This document shows positions 42,666 to 51,361 of a stretch of DNA of 64,000 bases, piece by piece (the stretch's first letter is position 1; each line of letters opens with the position of its first letter). The stretch is from Kappaphycus alvarezii. Taxonomy: Eukaryota > Rhodophyta > Florideophyceae > Gigartinales > Solieriaceae. The position numbers and the translations under genes are program-made. The stretch spans positions 1-64,000 of the forward strand of contig NADL03000551.1 of the NCBI GenBank assembly GCA_002205965.3, written 5' to 3'. The notes below the pieces were generated by a model. That model did no database searches. It was not told the origin of the DNA and saw nothing but the letters and a program-made list of their open reading frames with translations.

Positions 42666-43787
42666 TTGCCTACATGCCCTGACAAAGTTCCTCAACCCTG
42701 TTTGAACAGCGATCTGCCGGCCGCGTGCCGCCCGTATTTCTGCGGAGGCCGTCTTATTGCGCTGCCGAAGCCAAACGGGGGAATCCGTCCGATTGCGGTT
42801 GGGCTTCTCTACCGGCGCCTAATTTCTAGGCTCGCGGCACACAAAGCCGCCCCCGCCATCCGCTCTTACCTTCTGCCCCATCAGGTCGGGGTAGGCGTCA
42901 AGAACGGCATCGATGCAATAATTCATTCTGTGCGTCGTCTTTCCCAGAGACCCGAGTTCCACGATCACGTCTTGGTCCAGATAGATGCTCGCAACGCTTT
43001 CAATTGCATCTCCCGCCAGCGCATTCTGGAAGCCGTACAGACACATGCCCCAGGCCTCGCACGGTGGGTACACTCTTGTTACGATGCTCCTACAGAGCTT
43101 GCTTTCGGACCCTACTATGTCCGTAGTTCAGAGGGCACTCAGCAAGGTGATCCCCTCGGTCCCTTGCTCTTTGCCCTGGCTCTCCATCCGCTCTTGCTAT
43201 CGTTACAGGAGAAGTTCTCACCTGCCCTGAACGCTTGGTACGCAGATGACGGTAACATCGTTCTTCCTCGATCCCAAGCCGCTGCTGCCATCCGTTTCAT
43301 CCAGCTTGAAGGAGGTCCACTAGGGTTCCAGCTCAACCTTGCCAAGACCCAAGTTTACGGCTTCTCCCCTTCCCACTCCCCTTTGGCACTTCCTTGCCCC
43401 TTTTCAACCCCCCTGGTTTTATCGTGCTGGGATCCCCGATTGGCTCGGACGCTTTTGTTTCCCAATTTTTCGCAGGCCGCCAAAACGAAGTTGACCGCAT
43501 CTTCCAATCCCTTCGAGACTTGGATGATGCTCAATTGGCTTTCCACTTACACCGCTTCTGCGCGAACGCCTCCAAGGTCATGCACTTGCTGCGTACGCTT
43601 CCCTCCACTCAATCTGCGGTTCTCGCCGCTAGCTTCGATCAGAAGCAGAGGGAAGCGTTCCACCAATTGCAGCTGCCCTGTCCAGAGCGAGCCTGGCTCC
43701 AAGCCTCTCTCCCTTCTCAATGGGCGGTCTAGGTCTCCTGCAAACTTCAGACATTACCGAGGCTGCATACGCAGCATCTGTAATTGA
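42666..43787 (+). CDS. LINE-1 ORF2 reverse-transcriptase segment
   Basis: 373 codons containing RT blocks 1-6: RLIALPKPNGGIRPIAVG (from residue ~28), QIDARNAFN (block 3), QQGDPLGPLLF (block 4), YADDG (block 5 with both catalytic Asp) and LNLAKTQVYG (block 6). After block 6 the frame leaves the true protein: block 7 and the rest lie in the next phase (43,720-44,799). The RT core residues are intact. Upstream coding (42,082-42,705) is in a different phase, so this is a piece of a broken ORF2. Confidence 0.75.
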   Translation: MPTCPDKVPQPCLNSDLPAACRPYFCGGRLIALPKPNGGIRPIAVGLLYRRLISRLAAHKAAPAIRSYLLPHQVGVGVKNGIDAIIHSVRRLSQRPEFHDHVLVQIDARNAFNCISRQRILEAVQTHAPGLARWVHSCYDAPTELAFGPYYVRSSEGTQQGDPLGPLLFALALHPLLLSLQEKFSPALNAWYADDGNIVLPRSQAAAAIRFIQLEGGPLGFQLNLAKTQVYGFSPSHSPLALPCPFSTPLVLSCWDPRLARTLLFPNFSQAAKTKLTASSNPFETWMMLNWLSTYTASARTPPRSCTCCVRFPPLNLRFSPLASIRSRGKRSTNCSCPVQSEPGSKPLSLLNGRSRSPANFRHYRGCIRSICN

Positions 43788-44799
43788 TTCTTTTCGACTT
43801 ATCTCCGACCTGCTTACCCTTTCCCAGGACCGCCACTTGGAAGAGATCCCTCGGTCTGCCATCTCGCTCTTATCCTCCCGCCACCCGCAGCTGTCTTCGT
43901 CGCTTACAGCTACGGCTCTTTTCGAGCGTTGTTCATCGCCGGTCCCCGGCGAAAGGCTCCAGTCTGCGATCACAACTGAACTCATGCTATCGAAGTCCGA
44001 TAGCTTGTTCTCGTCCGCGGCAGCCCACGACCGAGCACGGCTCCTCTCCGTGCGCACGTCCTCCGCATCGACTGTTTTCTCTTCGCTTCCTCACCCCCAC
44101 CGCGGTACGTACATGTCCTCTTCCGCCTGGAAAGTCGCTCTGGCTCTACGTCTCGGCATCGCGCTATTCCCTGGATCTACTCGCTGTCCGGTCTGCTCCC
44201 GCCGCTCGGCCGACATCGCACCCGTCTTAGATCCAAGTGGTCAACACGCGTTGACCTGCAAATACGAAGACGGAATGACTCGTCGTCACCACATCCTCCG
44301 CAACGTTCTTGCCCGCTACTGCAAGGAAGTTGGGATCGTCGCCCTCGTCGAACATCCGCTCCTCCACCAGGTTCCCGACTCATCTGGGCATTCGGAGTCC
44401 CCCGTGCTACGAATGGATATTTACATACCCGCTGCATACGGGCTTCACAGTACCGATATAGCCGTCGACGTTACTGTTGCCCACCCCTCCGCACGCCGCC
44501 ACATTTCGCCAAGTACGGTTACTGCCGGCGCCGCCGCGACACTCGCAGAGCGCGAGAAACATCGTCATTACGGCACTTACTGCAACCGAAACGATATCCT
44601 CCTCTCCCCCGTCGGGATTGATATCTATGGCGCCTTGGGCGACGACGGTAAGGCTTTTTTCCGCCGCCTTGCTTCCTTCGCTGCTTCCCGTCGCGGTTCC
44701 TCCCCTCAACAGGAGCTCCGCGACTTCGTTACCCGTTTTGCATTTAGTCTCCAAATAATGCAGGCGCGACAAGTTTATACCCGCCGCCCGCATCCGTAG
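43720..44799 (+). CDS. LINE-1 ORF2 C-terminus: zinc finger and restriction-like endonuclease
   Basis: 359 codons. After the linker (GLLQTSDITEAAYAASVIDS) comes a CPVC...H-ALT-C zinc-binding motif (44,187-44,262), then RRHHILRNVLARYC, then RMDIYIP and DIAVDVTVAHPS, which fit the P-D...D-x-V core of R2-type endonucleases. The end is QARQVYTRRPHP at 44,799. This endonuclease class nicks target DNA to prime reverse transcription. The same segment recurs intact at 49,826-51,286. Confidence 0.75.
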   Translation: MGGLGLLQTSDITEAAYAASVIDSFRLISDLLTLSQDRHLEEIPRSAISLLSSRHPQLSSSLTATALFERCSSPVPGERLQSAITTELMLSKSDSLFSSAAAHDRARLLSVRTSSASTVFSSLPHPHRGTYMSSSAWKVALALRLGIALFPGSTRCPVCSRRSADIAPVLDPSGQHALTCKYEDGMTRRHHILRNVLARYCKEVGIVALVEHPLLHQVPDSSGHSESPVLRMDIYIPAAYGLHSTDIAVDVTVAHPSARRHISPSTVTAGAAATLAEREKHRHYGTYCNRNDILLSPVGIDIYGALGDDGKAFFRRLASFAASRRGSSPQQELRDFVTRFAFSLQIMQARQVYTRRPHP

Positions 44800-44843
44800 T
44801 TAATTTATAAATACCCTCCGCACGCCTCTGTGCGACATTGTAC

Positions 44844-44892
44844 GACAAATAAAGATCTACCACCACTACGTGGTGGTAGATCTTTATTTGTC
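44844..44892. repeat. Palindromic tail-to-tail junction of two LINE-1 copies
   Basis: The plus copy's tail (44,844-44,866) and the reverse complement of the same 23 bases (44,870-44,892) are separated by only 3 bases (TAC). The arms are perfect. This is the exact point where the 3' ends of two LINE-1 copies meet. Confidence 0.95.
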
Positions 44893-45385
44893 ATAGGTGC
44901 GATGTCGGCCGAGCGGCGGGAGCAGACCGGACAGCGAGTAGATCCAGGGAATAGCGCGATGCCGAGACGTAGAGCCAGAGCGACTTTCCAGGCGGAAGAG
45001 GACATGTACGTACCGTGGTGGTCGTGAGGAAGCGAAGAGAAAACAGTCGATGCGGAGGACGTGCGCACGGAGAGGAGCCGTGCTCGGTCGTGGGCTGCCG
45101 CGGACGAGAACAAGCTATCGGACTTCGATAGCATGAGTTCAGTTGTGATCGCAGACTGGAGCCTTTCGCCGGGGACCGGCGATGAACAACGCTCGAAAAG
45201 AGCCGTAGCTGTAAGCGACGAAGACAGCTGCGGGTGGCGGGAGGATAAGAGCAAGGTGGCAGACCGAGGGATCTCTTCCAAGTGGCGGTCCTGGGAAAGG
45301 GTAAGCAGGTCGGAGATAAGTCGAAAAGAATCAATTACAGATGCTGCGTATGCAGCCACGGTAATGTCTGAAGTTTGCAGGAGAC

Positions 45386-46507
45386 CTAGACCGCCCATTG
45401 AGAAGGGGAGAGAGGCTTGGAGCCAGGCTCGCTCTGGACAGGGCAGCTGCAATTGGTGGAACGCTTCCCTCTGCTTCTGATCGAAGCTAGCGGCGAGAGC
45501 CGCAGATTGAGTGGAGGGAAGCGTACGCAGCAAGTGCATGACCTTGGAGGCGTTCGCGCAGAAGCGGTGTAAGTGGGAAGCCAATTGAGCATCATCCAAG
45601 TCTCGAAGGGATTGGAAGATGCGGTCAACTTCGTTTTGGCGGCCTGCGAAAAATTGGGAAACAAAAGCGTCCGAGCCAATCGGGGATCCCAGCACGATAA
45701 AACCAGGGGGGTTGAAAAGGGGCAAGGAAGTGCCAAAGGGGAGTGGGAAGGGGAGAAGCCGTAAACTTGGGTCTTGGCAAGGTTGAGCTGGAACCCTAGT
45801 GGACCTCCTTCAAGCTGGATGAAACGGATGGCAGCAGCGGCTTGGGATCGAGGAAGAACGATGTTACCGTCATCTGCGTACCAAGCGTTCAGGGCAGGTG
45901 AGAACTTCTCCTGTAACGATAGCAAGAGCGGATGGAGAGCCAGGGCAAAGAGCAAGGGACCGAGGGGATCACCTTGCTGAGTGCCCTCTGAACTACGGAC
46001 ATAGTAGGGTCCGAAAGCAAGCTCTGTAGGAGCATCGTAACAAGAGTGTACCCACCGTGCGAGGCCTGGGGCATGTGTCTGTACGGCTTCCAGAATGCGC
46101 TGGCGGGAGATGCAATTGAAAGCGTTGCGAGCATCTATCTGGACCAAGACGTGATCGTGGAACTCGGGTCTCTGGGAAAGACGACGCACAGAATGAATTA
46201 TTGCATCGATGCCGTTCTTGACGCCTACCCCGACCTGATGGGGCAGAAGGTAAGAGCGGATGGCGGGGGCGGCTTTGTGTGCCGCGAGCCTAGAAATTAG
46301 GCGCCGGTAGAGAAGCCCAACCGCAATCGGACGGATTCCCCCGTTTGGCTTCGGCAGCGCAATAAGACGGCCTCCGCAGAAATACGGGCGGCACGCGGCC
46401 GGCAGATCGCTGTTCAAACAGAGGTTGAGGAACTTTGTCAGGGCATGTAGGCAATCCCTCGCGGGCGTGACCCCACCTACCGGGCGAAGCAGCATTCGCA
46501 GGAACAC
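45386..46507 (-). CDS. LINE-1 ORF2 reverse-transcriptase segment, minus copy
   Basis: 373 codons, nearly identical to 42,666-43,787, with RLIALPKPNGGIRPIAVG, QIDARNAFN, QQGDPLGPLLF, YADDG and LNLAKTQVYG in order. The upstream ORF2 start (46,477-47,181) is in another phase because of the lost base near 46,517. The downstream block 7/thumb segment is in 44,805-45,725. Confidence 0.75.
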   Translation of the reverse strand: MFLRMLLRPVGGVTPARDCLHALTKFLNLCLNSDLPAACRPYFCGGRLIALPKPNGGIRPIAVGLLYRRLISRLAAHKAAPAIRSYLLPHQVGVGVKNGIDAIIHSVRRLSQRPEFHDHVLVQIDARNAFNCISRQRILEAVQTHAPGLARWVHSCYDAPTELAFGPYYVRSSEGTQQGDPLGPLLFALALHPLLLSLQEKFSPALNAWYADDGNIVLPRSQAAAAIRFIQLEGGPLGFQLNLAKTQVYGFSPSHSPLALPCPFSTPLVLSCWDPRLARTLLFPNFSQAAKTKLTASSNPFETWMMLNWLPTYTASARTPPRSCTCCVRFPPLNLRLSPLASIRSRGKRSTNCSCPVQSEPGSKPLSPSQWAV

Positions 46508-47181
46508 TGGGGATAGACCTCGGCCCCAGGAGCGGTTGAAGGATCCAGGCTGTGAATGGCACGGCGGACATCCGAGACCGAGAACTTTAGCGCCGGAGGC
46601 AAACCGTGAGGGGGCATGGGAGTGATTGGGATGGGGGGCGGGGGATGAAGTGAAGCCAAGGATTGAAAGGTAGCTTCGCTGGGGGAGAGTAGGGGATCGA
46701 CTTGGAGAAGGGCTGCTGTGGCCCGGGAAGAGCTACCCCGGGAGAGGAAGCGACGGCATCTGCGAAGGGCCGTGTCAGGGCGGGCGAGGGTGGGAGGGGA
46801 TGGAATCGGAGAGGGGTTGGCGGAGATGAACAACGAGGAGGCCTCATCGAAGAGGTCATCATAGAGGCGGCTAGAGGCCATGCGGATGCGGTCGACAAGG
46901 CTGGAGCAATTTTCCCTGCGGCGGCGGCCAAGAGCGCGGGGGCGGTTGTGTCGGAAAACCAACTTCGGGATGGCAAGAAGTTCCAGAAGGGCTCGAGTCC
47001 TGTGCTCTGGCGATGGAGCAGATATAACGCGGTACAAGGCAGCAAAGTATAAGTCGTAAGCCGCGGCTTGGACCGGGCGAGGAATGAAGGTGAGAACAGG
47101 GAAGGGGGCGGAGAGGAGGGAGCGGAAGGTGAGGGGTGACTGGGATGGTCCTGAAACTAGATTCACAGCTGGGAGATTCAT
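46477..47181 (-). CDS. LINE-1 ORF2 N-terminal part
   Basis: Starts at an ATG at 47,181. ~200 residues precede the RT: an Arg/Ser/Pro-rich region (RNRPRALGRRRRENC-like), then FSVSDVRRAIHSLDPSTAPG, the RT entry block. After APGA the frame is lost. It follows ORF1 without a gap and overlaps an alternative ORF1 end by an ATGA stop/start, suggesting coupled translation. Confidence 0.65.
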   Translation of the reverse strand: MNLPAVNLVSGPSQSPLTFRSLLSAPFPVLTFIPRPVQAAAYDLYFAALYRVISAPSPEHRTRALLELLAIPKLVFRHNRPRALGRRRRENCSSLVDRIRMASSRLYDDLFDEASSLFISANPSPIPSPPTLARPDTALRRCRRFLSRGSSSRATAALLQVDPLLSPSEATFQSLASLHPPPPIPITPMPPHGLPPALKFSVSDVRRAIHSLDPSTAPGAEVYPQCSCECCFAR

Positions 47182-47184
47182 GCG

Positions 47185-48351
47185 TTAGGATCCATGTCGG
47201 CATCGGGGGCGGGAATGTGTTCGAGGAGACCATAGGGGTTGATGTCTGCTGGTGTAGTAGGGAGCGGAGGGATGGGCGATTGGGCATTCGGGCGCCGACT
47301 GTAATCCACCATCCGTTTGAGGCGGAACAGGGGCAGTCTGGGTACGGCGGCGTTTGAATCCACCTGCCGCTGCTGGTGGGGGAGGCAGAGGGACTGCTCC
47401 AGGGAAACCAGGGAGGTCCGACAGTTTGGCAAGTATTTTCGTATCGATATCCCGGAGAGCGGTGGCGAAGGATCGAGCCGGAGACCATTTGCAATTGTCG
47501 TCTTCCAAGCGAGAGATTTCAGAACGCCGACCTTGCCATACTGCAACGAGGTCATCAGCCGAGAGATCATTCTCTAGATCCATTATGCCGGAGAAGGTAA
47601 GCTTTGGTGCGTCAAAGTTGTCAGAATGCTGCGCTAAGGTGCGGTAAGAGTCGTATGCAGCGTTGACCGTAGATAAGTCGCGCTCCGCCGCACAGATATA
47701 GAAGTGGTTCGGATCTGCGGATTGGATAATGGAGCAGGAACCAGGGAATCCCCCGGCAGAGATGGCGGCGCGAAACTGGGATGGGTTGTGGATCTGGAAG
47801 GTCGACGGAACAGAAACGCGAACGAAACGCTTCTGATTACCTCCGAAAAGGCCGCGGGTGGCATTGCGAACAGTGCCTGCAAACTTACGGGCTAGGCGGG
47901 CGTCGTCGAGATCGCGATGCTCAGTCAAGCCTTGACGACCGAGGGGCGGAAGCCGCCGAATAGGGTGGGTCCGCACCGGGGCTGGGGCCGCCGGAGCTTT
48001 GACTGCTCGCAGATACGGGGCCGGTGCTGTGGCCGCAGGATCCTCGTCAGGCGAGTTGGCGTCGGAAGCGGAAGGAGAACGGGGTGCGGAAACGTCAACG
48101 CCGACAAGCGCGTTAAGAATGTTCAGGACAGACCTAAACTGCGGGTTGTTCTGGAAAGACGGCTTAAGCGCGTTGAACGTAGAGGTTTGCAGGGCGGATG
48201 CGAGGAAATGATCGGTTGATGCGGGGTCAGCAAGGTTCACAGCTCCGTCAAGCAGTGAGGCGGATTTAACCAAGAAATCCAGCGCAGCATGTGATAGAGC
48301 AACGACGGGGTTGCTGAGGGTGGCAGCGGGACGGTTTGTTTTCGGCGCCAT
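47185..48351 (-). CDS. LINE-1 ORF1 protein
   Basis: 388 codons from an ATG (48,349-48,351). Ala/Pro/Ser-rich N-terminus, a basic Arg patch (PIRRLPPLGR, KRFVRVSVP), a middle with VRNATRGLFGG and SIIQSADPNHFYICAAERD, then DLENDLSADDLVAVWQGR and a proline run before KRRRTQTAPVPP. No CCHC knuckle or RRM was recognised; its likely role, by analogy with other LINE ORF1 proteins, is binding the element RNA. Near 47,280 the last ~30 residues look more protein-like in the next frame (PTTPADINPYGLLEH, ending MDPNA), which overlaps the ORF2 start as ATGA; a 1-base change may have altered the end. As read, the stop TAA is followed by CGC and the ORF2 ATG. Confidence 0.7.
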   Translation of the reverse strand: MAPKTNRPAATLSNPVVALSHAALDFLVKSASLLDGAVNLADPASTDHFLASALQTSTFNALKPSFQNNPQFRSVLNILNALVGVDVSAPRSPSASDANSPDEDPAATAPAPYLRAVKAPAAPAPVRTHPIRRLPPLGRQGLTEHRDLDDARLARKFAGTVRNATRGLFGGNQKRFVRVSVPSTFQIHNPSQFRAAISAGGFPGSCSIIQSADPNHFYICAAERDLSTVNAAYDSYRTLAQHSDNFDAPKLTFSGIMDLENDLSADDLVAVWQGRRSEISRLEDDNCKWSPARSFATALRDIDTKILAKLSDLPGFPGAVPLPPPPAAAGGFKRRRTQTAPVPPQTDGGLQSAPECPIAHPSAPYYTSRHQPLWSPRTHSRPRCRHGS

Positions 48352-48679
48352 ATAGTGTGGTATGACGAGGGCTGGCCCCAGGACCGATGAAGAAAGGGAC
48401 CGAAGGGGCGGGACTGCACGTGCAGGTGCGAGATCACTCGGGTAGTCGGGAGATCACAGACACGAAATAGTGTTACCCGCGGGAGTAAATACTTGAAAAA
48501 CAAAAAGAGAAAGCAACAAAAACAAGAAGGATGAACGCGTTTCGCGAGAAGGAACCCGCGAGCGCTGGTGCGAGACGCACGCGGTGGCGGTCAGTACGGC
48601 GGATACGAGAAGAGGGAAGGGGGATAGAGGCGACAGAGTTGTGCAACAATATCGAAGAGCTTCAGAGCGATCCAATGTA

Positions 48680-49430
48680 GTGCGCCTGATTAAATGCACC
48701 TTGGTTCGCAGTGATACTAGAACTTTGAAAAGGGATCTTCAAGTACGCTCAAAGGTTGTAACCGCTGTCGCTATAGATGCAAAACTGTTGCCCGTTGACG
48801 ATAAGGGCGTTTTGTAGCTGGTAGTCACGATGAAACCTTGAATACCACTTCCAGTTATGCCTGCTGTCTTCTAGCGGTCCATTTACATTGTAGAATCTGC
48901 AGCGTGGCGTTATAATGGCTTGAAAGTTGAGCGCATTCTCTTTCCTACAGTCATTGAATACAAGTTTCTCCAAAGGCGCATCATTGAGGTTAGCTATCTC
49001 CAAGATTGTGGCATATATACGCAGTTTTCGAAAGCTCAACCTTGTTCTTTATATGAGTAGCAAGTAATTCCGCTCACTCACTTGTACTCTCCAGAAGTTT
49101 CTCCTGTTAGCAACGCTTTTTTTAGTTCTATAAAACTGTCTAAAGCTTCCTAGAAAAATTCGGATAGATGCGGTTTATGCTTGCAAGAAAAGATTTCGAA
49201 GTCCGCCCATCTCTCTAGAGTGGCTCAACATTGGAGCACAACACATTTCAACAGTATCCCAGAGGTATAGTACTATTTTATTCCTGTGGCATACATAAAA
49301 GAACGACCTGTAATAATATTCACAAGCCTGCGAACAGCTTGGAGGAAAAAAAGTGAGGCGAGCACTCGCTGGAACCGACCCCCGCAAATTCTTCTTCAAA
49401 TGAAGTATAAAATATAAGAACACTTCGTAC
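48680..49430 (-). pseudogene. PIF/Harbinger-like (DDE_4) transposase fragment
   Basis: The minus frame 48,749-49,039 reads DAPLEKLVFNDC, ALNFQAIITPRC, NVNGPLEDSRHNW and VNGQQFCIYSDSGYNL, then a stop and AYLKIPFQ...ITANQGAFNQA. This order (GP.E.RRHD, then GQQ.CIYGD..Y.L, YL..PF, T..Q..FN) is the Harbinger nuclease pattern. The expected stretch between FNDC and ALNFQ is missing and the 3' part ends where LINE-1 begins. It is a dead cut-and-paste transposase interrupted by the LINE insertion. Confidence 0.55.
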
Positions 49431-49584
49431 TACATGTCACTGGTAGTTTCTGTGCGAATTTGAAAGCTCATATGTACCAACGCAAGGACATTACTACTGA
49501 CATAACCTCTCGAACGGTATTTGATGAGAAGTTCGACCGCTCTCTTCCAGATTCGAAGTCACCTGATTGTCATGCCTTTACTTT

Positions 49585-49596
49585 CCCTTCTTTGGG
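49585..49596. repeat. Target-site duplication, left
   Basis: CCCTTCTTTGGG, repeated exactly at 51,350-51,361 on the other side of the LINE-1 insertion (a C or two could belong to the element tail). Confidence 0.9.
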
Positions 49597-51349
49597 CCCT
49601 ACTATGTCCGTAGTTCAGAGGGCACTCAGCAAGGTGATCCCCTCGGTCCCTTGCTCTTTGCCCTGGCTCTCCATCCGCTCTTGCTATCGTTACAGGAGAA
49701 GTTCTCACCTGCCCTGAACGCTTGGTACGCAGATGACGGTAACATCGTTCTTCCTCGATCCCAAGCCGCTGCTGCCATCCGTTTCATCCAGCTTGAAGGA
49801 GGTCCACTAGGGTTCCAGCTCAACCTTGCCAAGACCCAAGTTTACGGCTTCTCCCCTTCCCACTCCCCTTTGGCACTTCCTTGCCCCTTTTCAACCCCCT
49901 GGTTTTATCGTGCTGGGATCCCCGATTGGCTCGGACGCTTTTGTTTCCCAATTTTTCGCAGGCCGCCAAAACGAAGTTGACCGCATCTTCCAATCCCTTC
50001 GAGACTTGGATGATGCTCAATTGGCTTTCCACTTACACCGCTTCTGCGCGAACGCCTCCAAGGTCATGCACTTGCTGCGTACGCTTCCCTCCACTCAATC
50101 TGCGGTTCTCGCCGCTAGCTTCGATCAGAAGCAGAGGGAAGCGTTCCACCAATTGCAGCTGCCCTGTCCAGAGCGAGCCTGGCTCCAAGCCTCTCTCCCT
50201 TTCTCAATGGGCGGTCTAGGTCTCCTGCAAACTTCAGACATTACCGAGGCTGCATACGCAGCATCTGTAATTGATTCTTTTCGACTTATCTCCGACCTGC
50301 TTACCCTTTCCCAGGACCGCCACTTGGAAGAGATCCCTCGGTCTGCCATCTCGCTCTTATCCTCCCGCCACCCGCAGCTGTCTTCGTCGCTTACAGCTAC
50401 GGCTGTTTTCGAGCGTTGTTCATCGCCGGTCCCCGGCGAAAGGCTCCAGTCTGCGATCACAACTGAACTCATGCTATCGAAGTCCGATAGCTTGTTCTCG
50501 TCCGCGGCAGCCCACGACCGAGCACGGCTCCTCTCCGTGCGCACGTCCTCCGCATCGACTGTTTTCTCTTCGCTTCCTCACCCCCACCGCGGTACGTACA
50601 TGTCCTCTTCCGCCTGGAAAGTCGCTCTGGCTCTACGTCTCGGCATCGCGCTATTCCCTGGATCTACTCGCTGTCCGGTCTGCTCCCGCCGCTCGGCCGA
50701 CATCGCACCCGTCTTAGATCCAATTGGTCAACACGCGTTGACCTGCAAATACGAAGACGGAATGACTCGTCGTCACCACATCCTCCGCAACGTTCTTGCC
50801 CGCTACTGCAAGGAAGTTGGGATCGTCGCCCTCGTCGAACATCCGCTCCTCCACCAGGTTCCCGACTCACCTGGGCATTCGGAGTCCCCCGTGCTACGAA
50901 TGGATATTTACATACCCGCTGCATACGGGCTTCACAGTACCGATATAGCCGTCGACGTTACTGTTGCCCACCCCTCCGCACGCCGCCACATTTCGCCAAG
51001 TACGGTTACTGCCGGCGCCGCCGCGACACTCGCAGAGCGCGAGAAACATCGTCATTACGGCACTTACTGCAACCGAAACGATATCCTCCTCTCCCCCGTC
51101 GGGATTGATATCTATGGCGCCTTGGGCGACGACGGTAAGGCTTTTTTCCGCCGCCTTGCTTCCTTCGCTGCTTCCCGTCGCGGTTCCTCCCCTCAACAGG
51201 AGCTCCGCGACTTCGTTACCCGTTTTGCATTTAGTCTCCAAATAATGCAGGCGCGACAAGTTTATACCCGCCGCCCGCATCCGTAGTTAATTTATAAATA
51301 CCCTCCGCACGCCTCTGTGCGACATTGTACGACAAATAAAGATCTACCA
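49597..51349 (+). mobile_element. LINE-1 copy, 5'-truncated, flanked by a 12-bp target duplication
   Basis: Starts at CCCTACTATGTCCG (RT block 4 region, equivalent to about 43,109) and ends with the tail GATCTACCAC. It includes blocks 4-5 (QQGDPLGPLLF, YADDG), then block 7 onward in the long frame 49,826-51,286. The target duplication and the abrupt 5' truncation are the signature of target-primed reverse transcription. It is nearly identical to 43,109-44,866, so recent. Confidence 0.95.
49826..51286 (+). CDS. LINE-1 ORF2 C-terminal half, intact: thumb, zinc finger, endonuclease
   Basis: 486 codons. From about residue 24, PPGFIVLGSPIGSDAF (RT block 7), then the thumb DLDDAQLAFHLHRFCANAS, a linker, the zinc-binding CPVC...H...C (from about residue 281), RRHHILRN, and the RLE core with Asp at about 359 (LRMDIYIP) and 375 (AVDVTVAHP). 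It ends QARQVYTRRPHP. No stop interrupts this half. The preceding RT core is in another phase because of a C5 run at 49,895-49,899 (C6 in the other copies). Confidence 0.8.
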   Translation: MPRPKFTASPLPTPLWHFLAPFQPPGFIVLGSPIGSDAFVSQFFAGRQNEVDRIFQSLRDLDDAQLAFHLHRFCANASKVMHLLRTLPSTQSAVLAASFDQKQREAFHQLQLPCPERAWLQASLPFSMGGLGLLQTSDITEAAYAASVIDSFRLISDLLTLSQDRHLEEIPRSAISLLSSRHPQLSSSLTATAVFERCSSPVPGERLQSAITTELMLSKSDSLFSSAAAHDRARLLSVRTSSASTVFSSLPHPHRGTYMSSSAWKVALALRLGIALFPGSTRCPVCSRRSADIAPVLDPIGQHALTCKYEDGMTRRHHILRNVLARYCKEVGIVALVEHPLLHQVPDSPGHSESPVLRMDIYIPAAYGLHSTDIAVDVTVAHPSARRHISPSTVTAGAAATLAEREKHRHYGTYCNRNDILLSPVGIDIYGALGDDGKAFFRRLASFAASRRGSSPQQELRDFVTRFAFSLQIMQARQVYTRRPHP

Positions 51350-51361
51350 CCCTTCTTTGGG
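51350..51361. repeat. Target-site duplication, right
   Basis: CCCTTCTTTGGG, exact partner of 49,585-49,596, directly after the LINE-1 tail. Confidence 0.9.

Larger units (their letters stand above)
41996..44866 (+). mobile_element. LINE-1 copy (RLE-type non-LTR), 5'-truncated, plus strand
   Basis: Begins inside ORF2 (CGCTCCCTCCTCTCC, matching the minus copy at about 47,120) and runs to the family tail AAATAAAGATCTACCACC. RT blocks: APGADGLSPVFLRM; GGRLIALPKPNGGIRPIAVG; VLVQIDARNAFNC (block 3 Asp); GTQQGDPLGPLLFALALHP; LNAWYADDGNIV (catalytic YADD); GFQLNLAKTQVYG. After a phase change at a C6 run (43,408-43,413) come GFIVLGSPIGSDAF (block 7), the thumb, the zinc finger CPVC...H...C (44,187-44,262) and the RLE core LRMDIYIP...VDVTVAHP, ending at 44,799. 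Frame changes at several points make it inactive, but it is nearly identical to the other two copies beyond 44 kb, so it is recent. Confidence 0.9.
44870..48650 (-). mobile_element. LINE-1, longest copy, minus strand, with ORF1 and ORF2
   Basis: Contains a 5' untranslated region (about 48,352-48,650), ORF1 (47,185-48,351) and ORF2 (from 47,181 to the tail). Compared with the plus copy it lacks ~620 bp between the zinc-finger start (CSRRSADIAP, about 44,899) and the last 23 bases of the tail, so the endonuclease core is gone. ORF2 also has a 1-base loss at APGA(D)GL (about 46,517) and a phase change at the G6/C6 run (45,706-45,711). RT blocks are otherwise preserved (45,386-46,507). The 5' end lies close to a Harbinger-like fragment; its exact edge is uncertain. 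Confidence 0.9.

Noticed and set aside
42067-48351. Many Gly/Arg-rich frames antisense to the LINE-1 copies
   Set aside because: They are antisense shadows of GC-rich ORF1 and ORF2; no independent motif.
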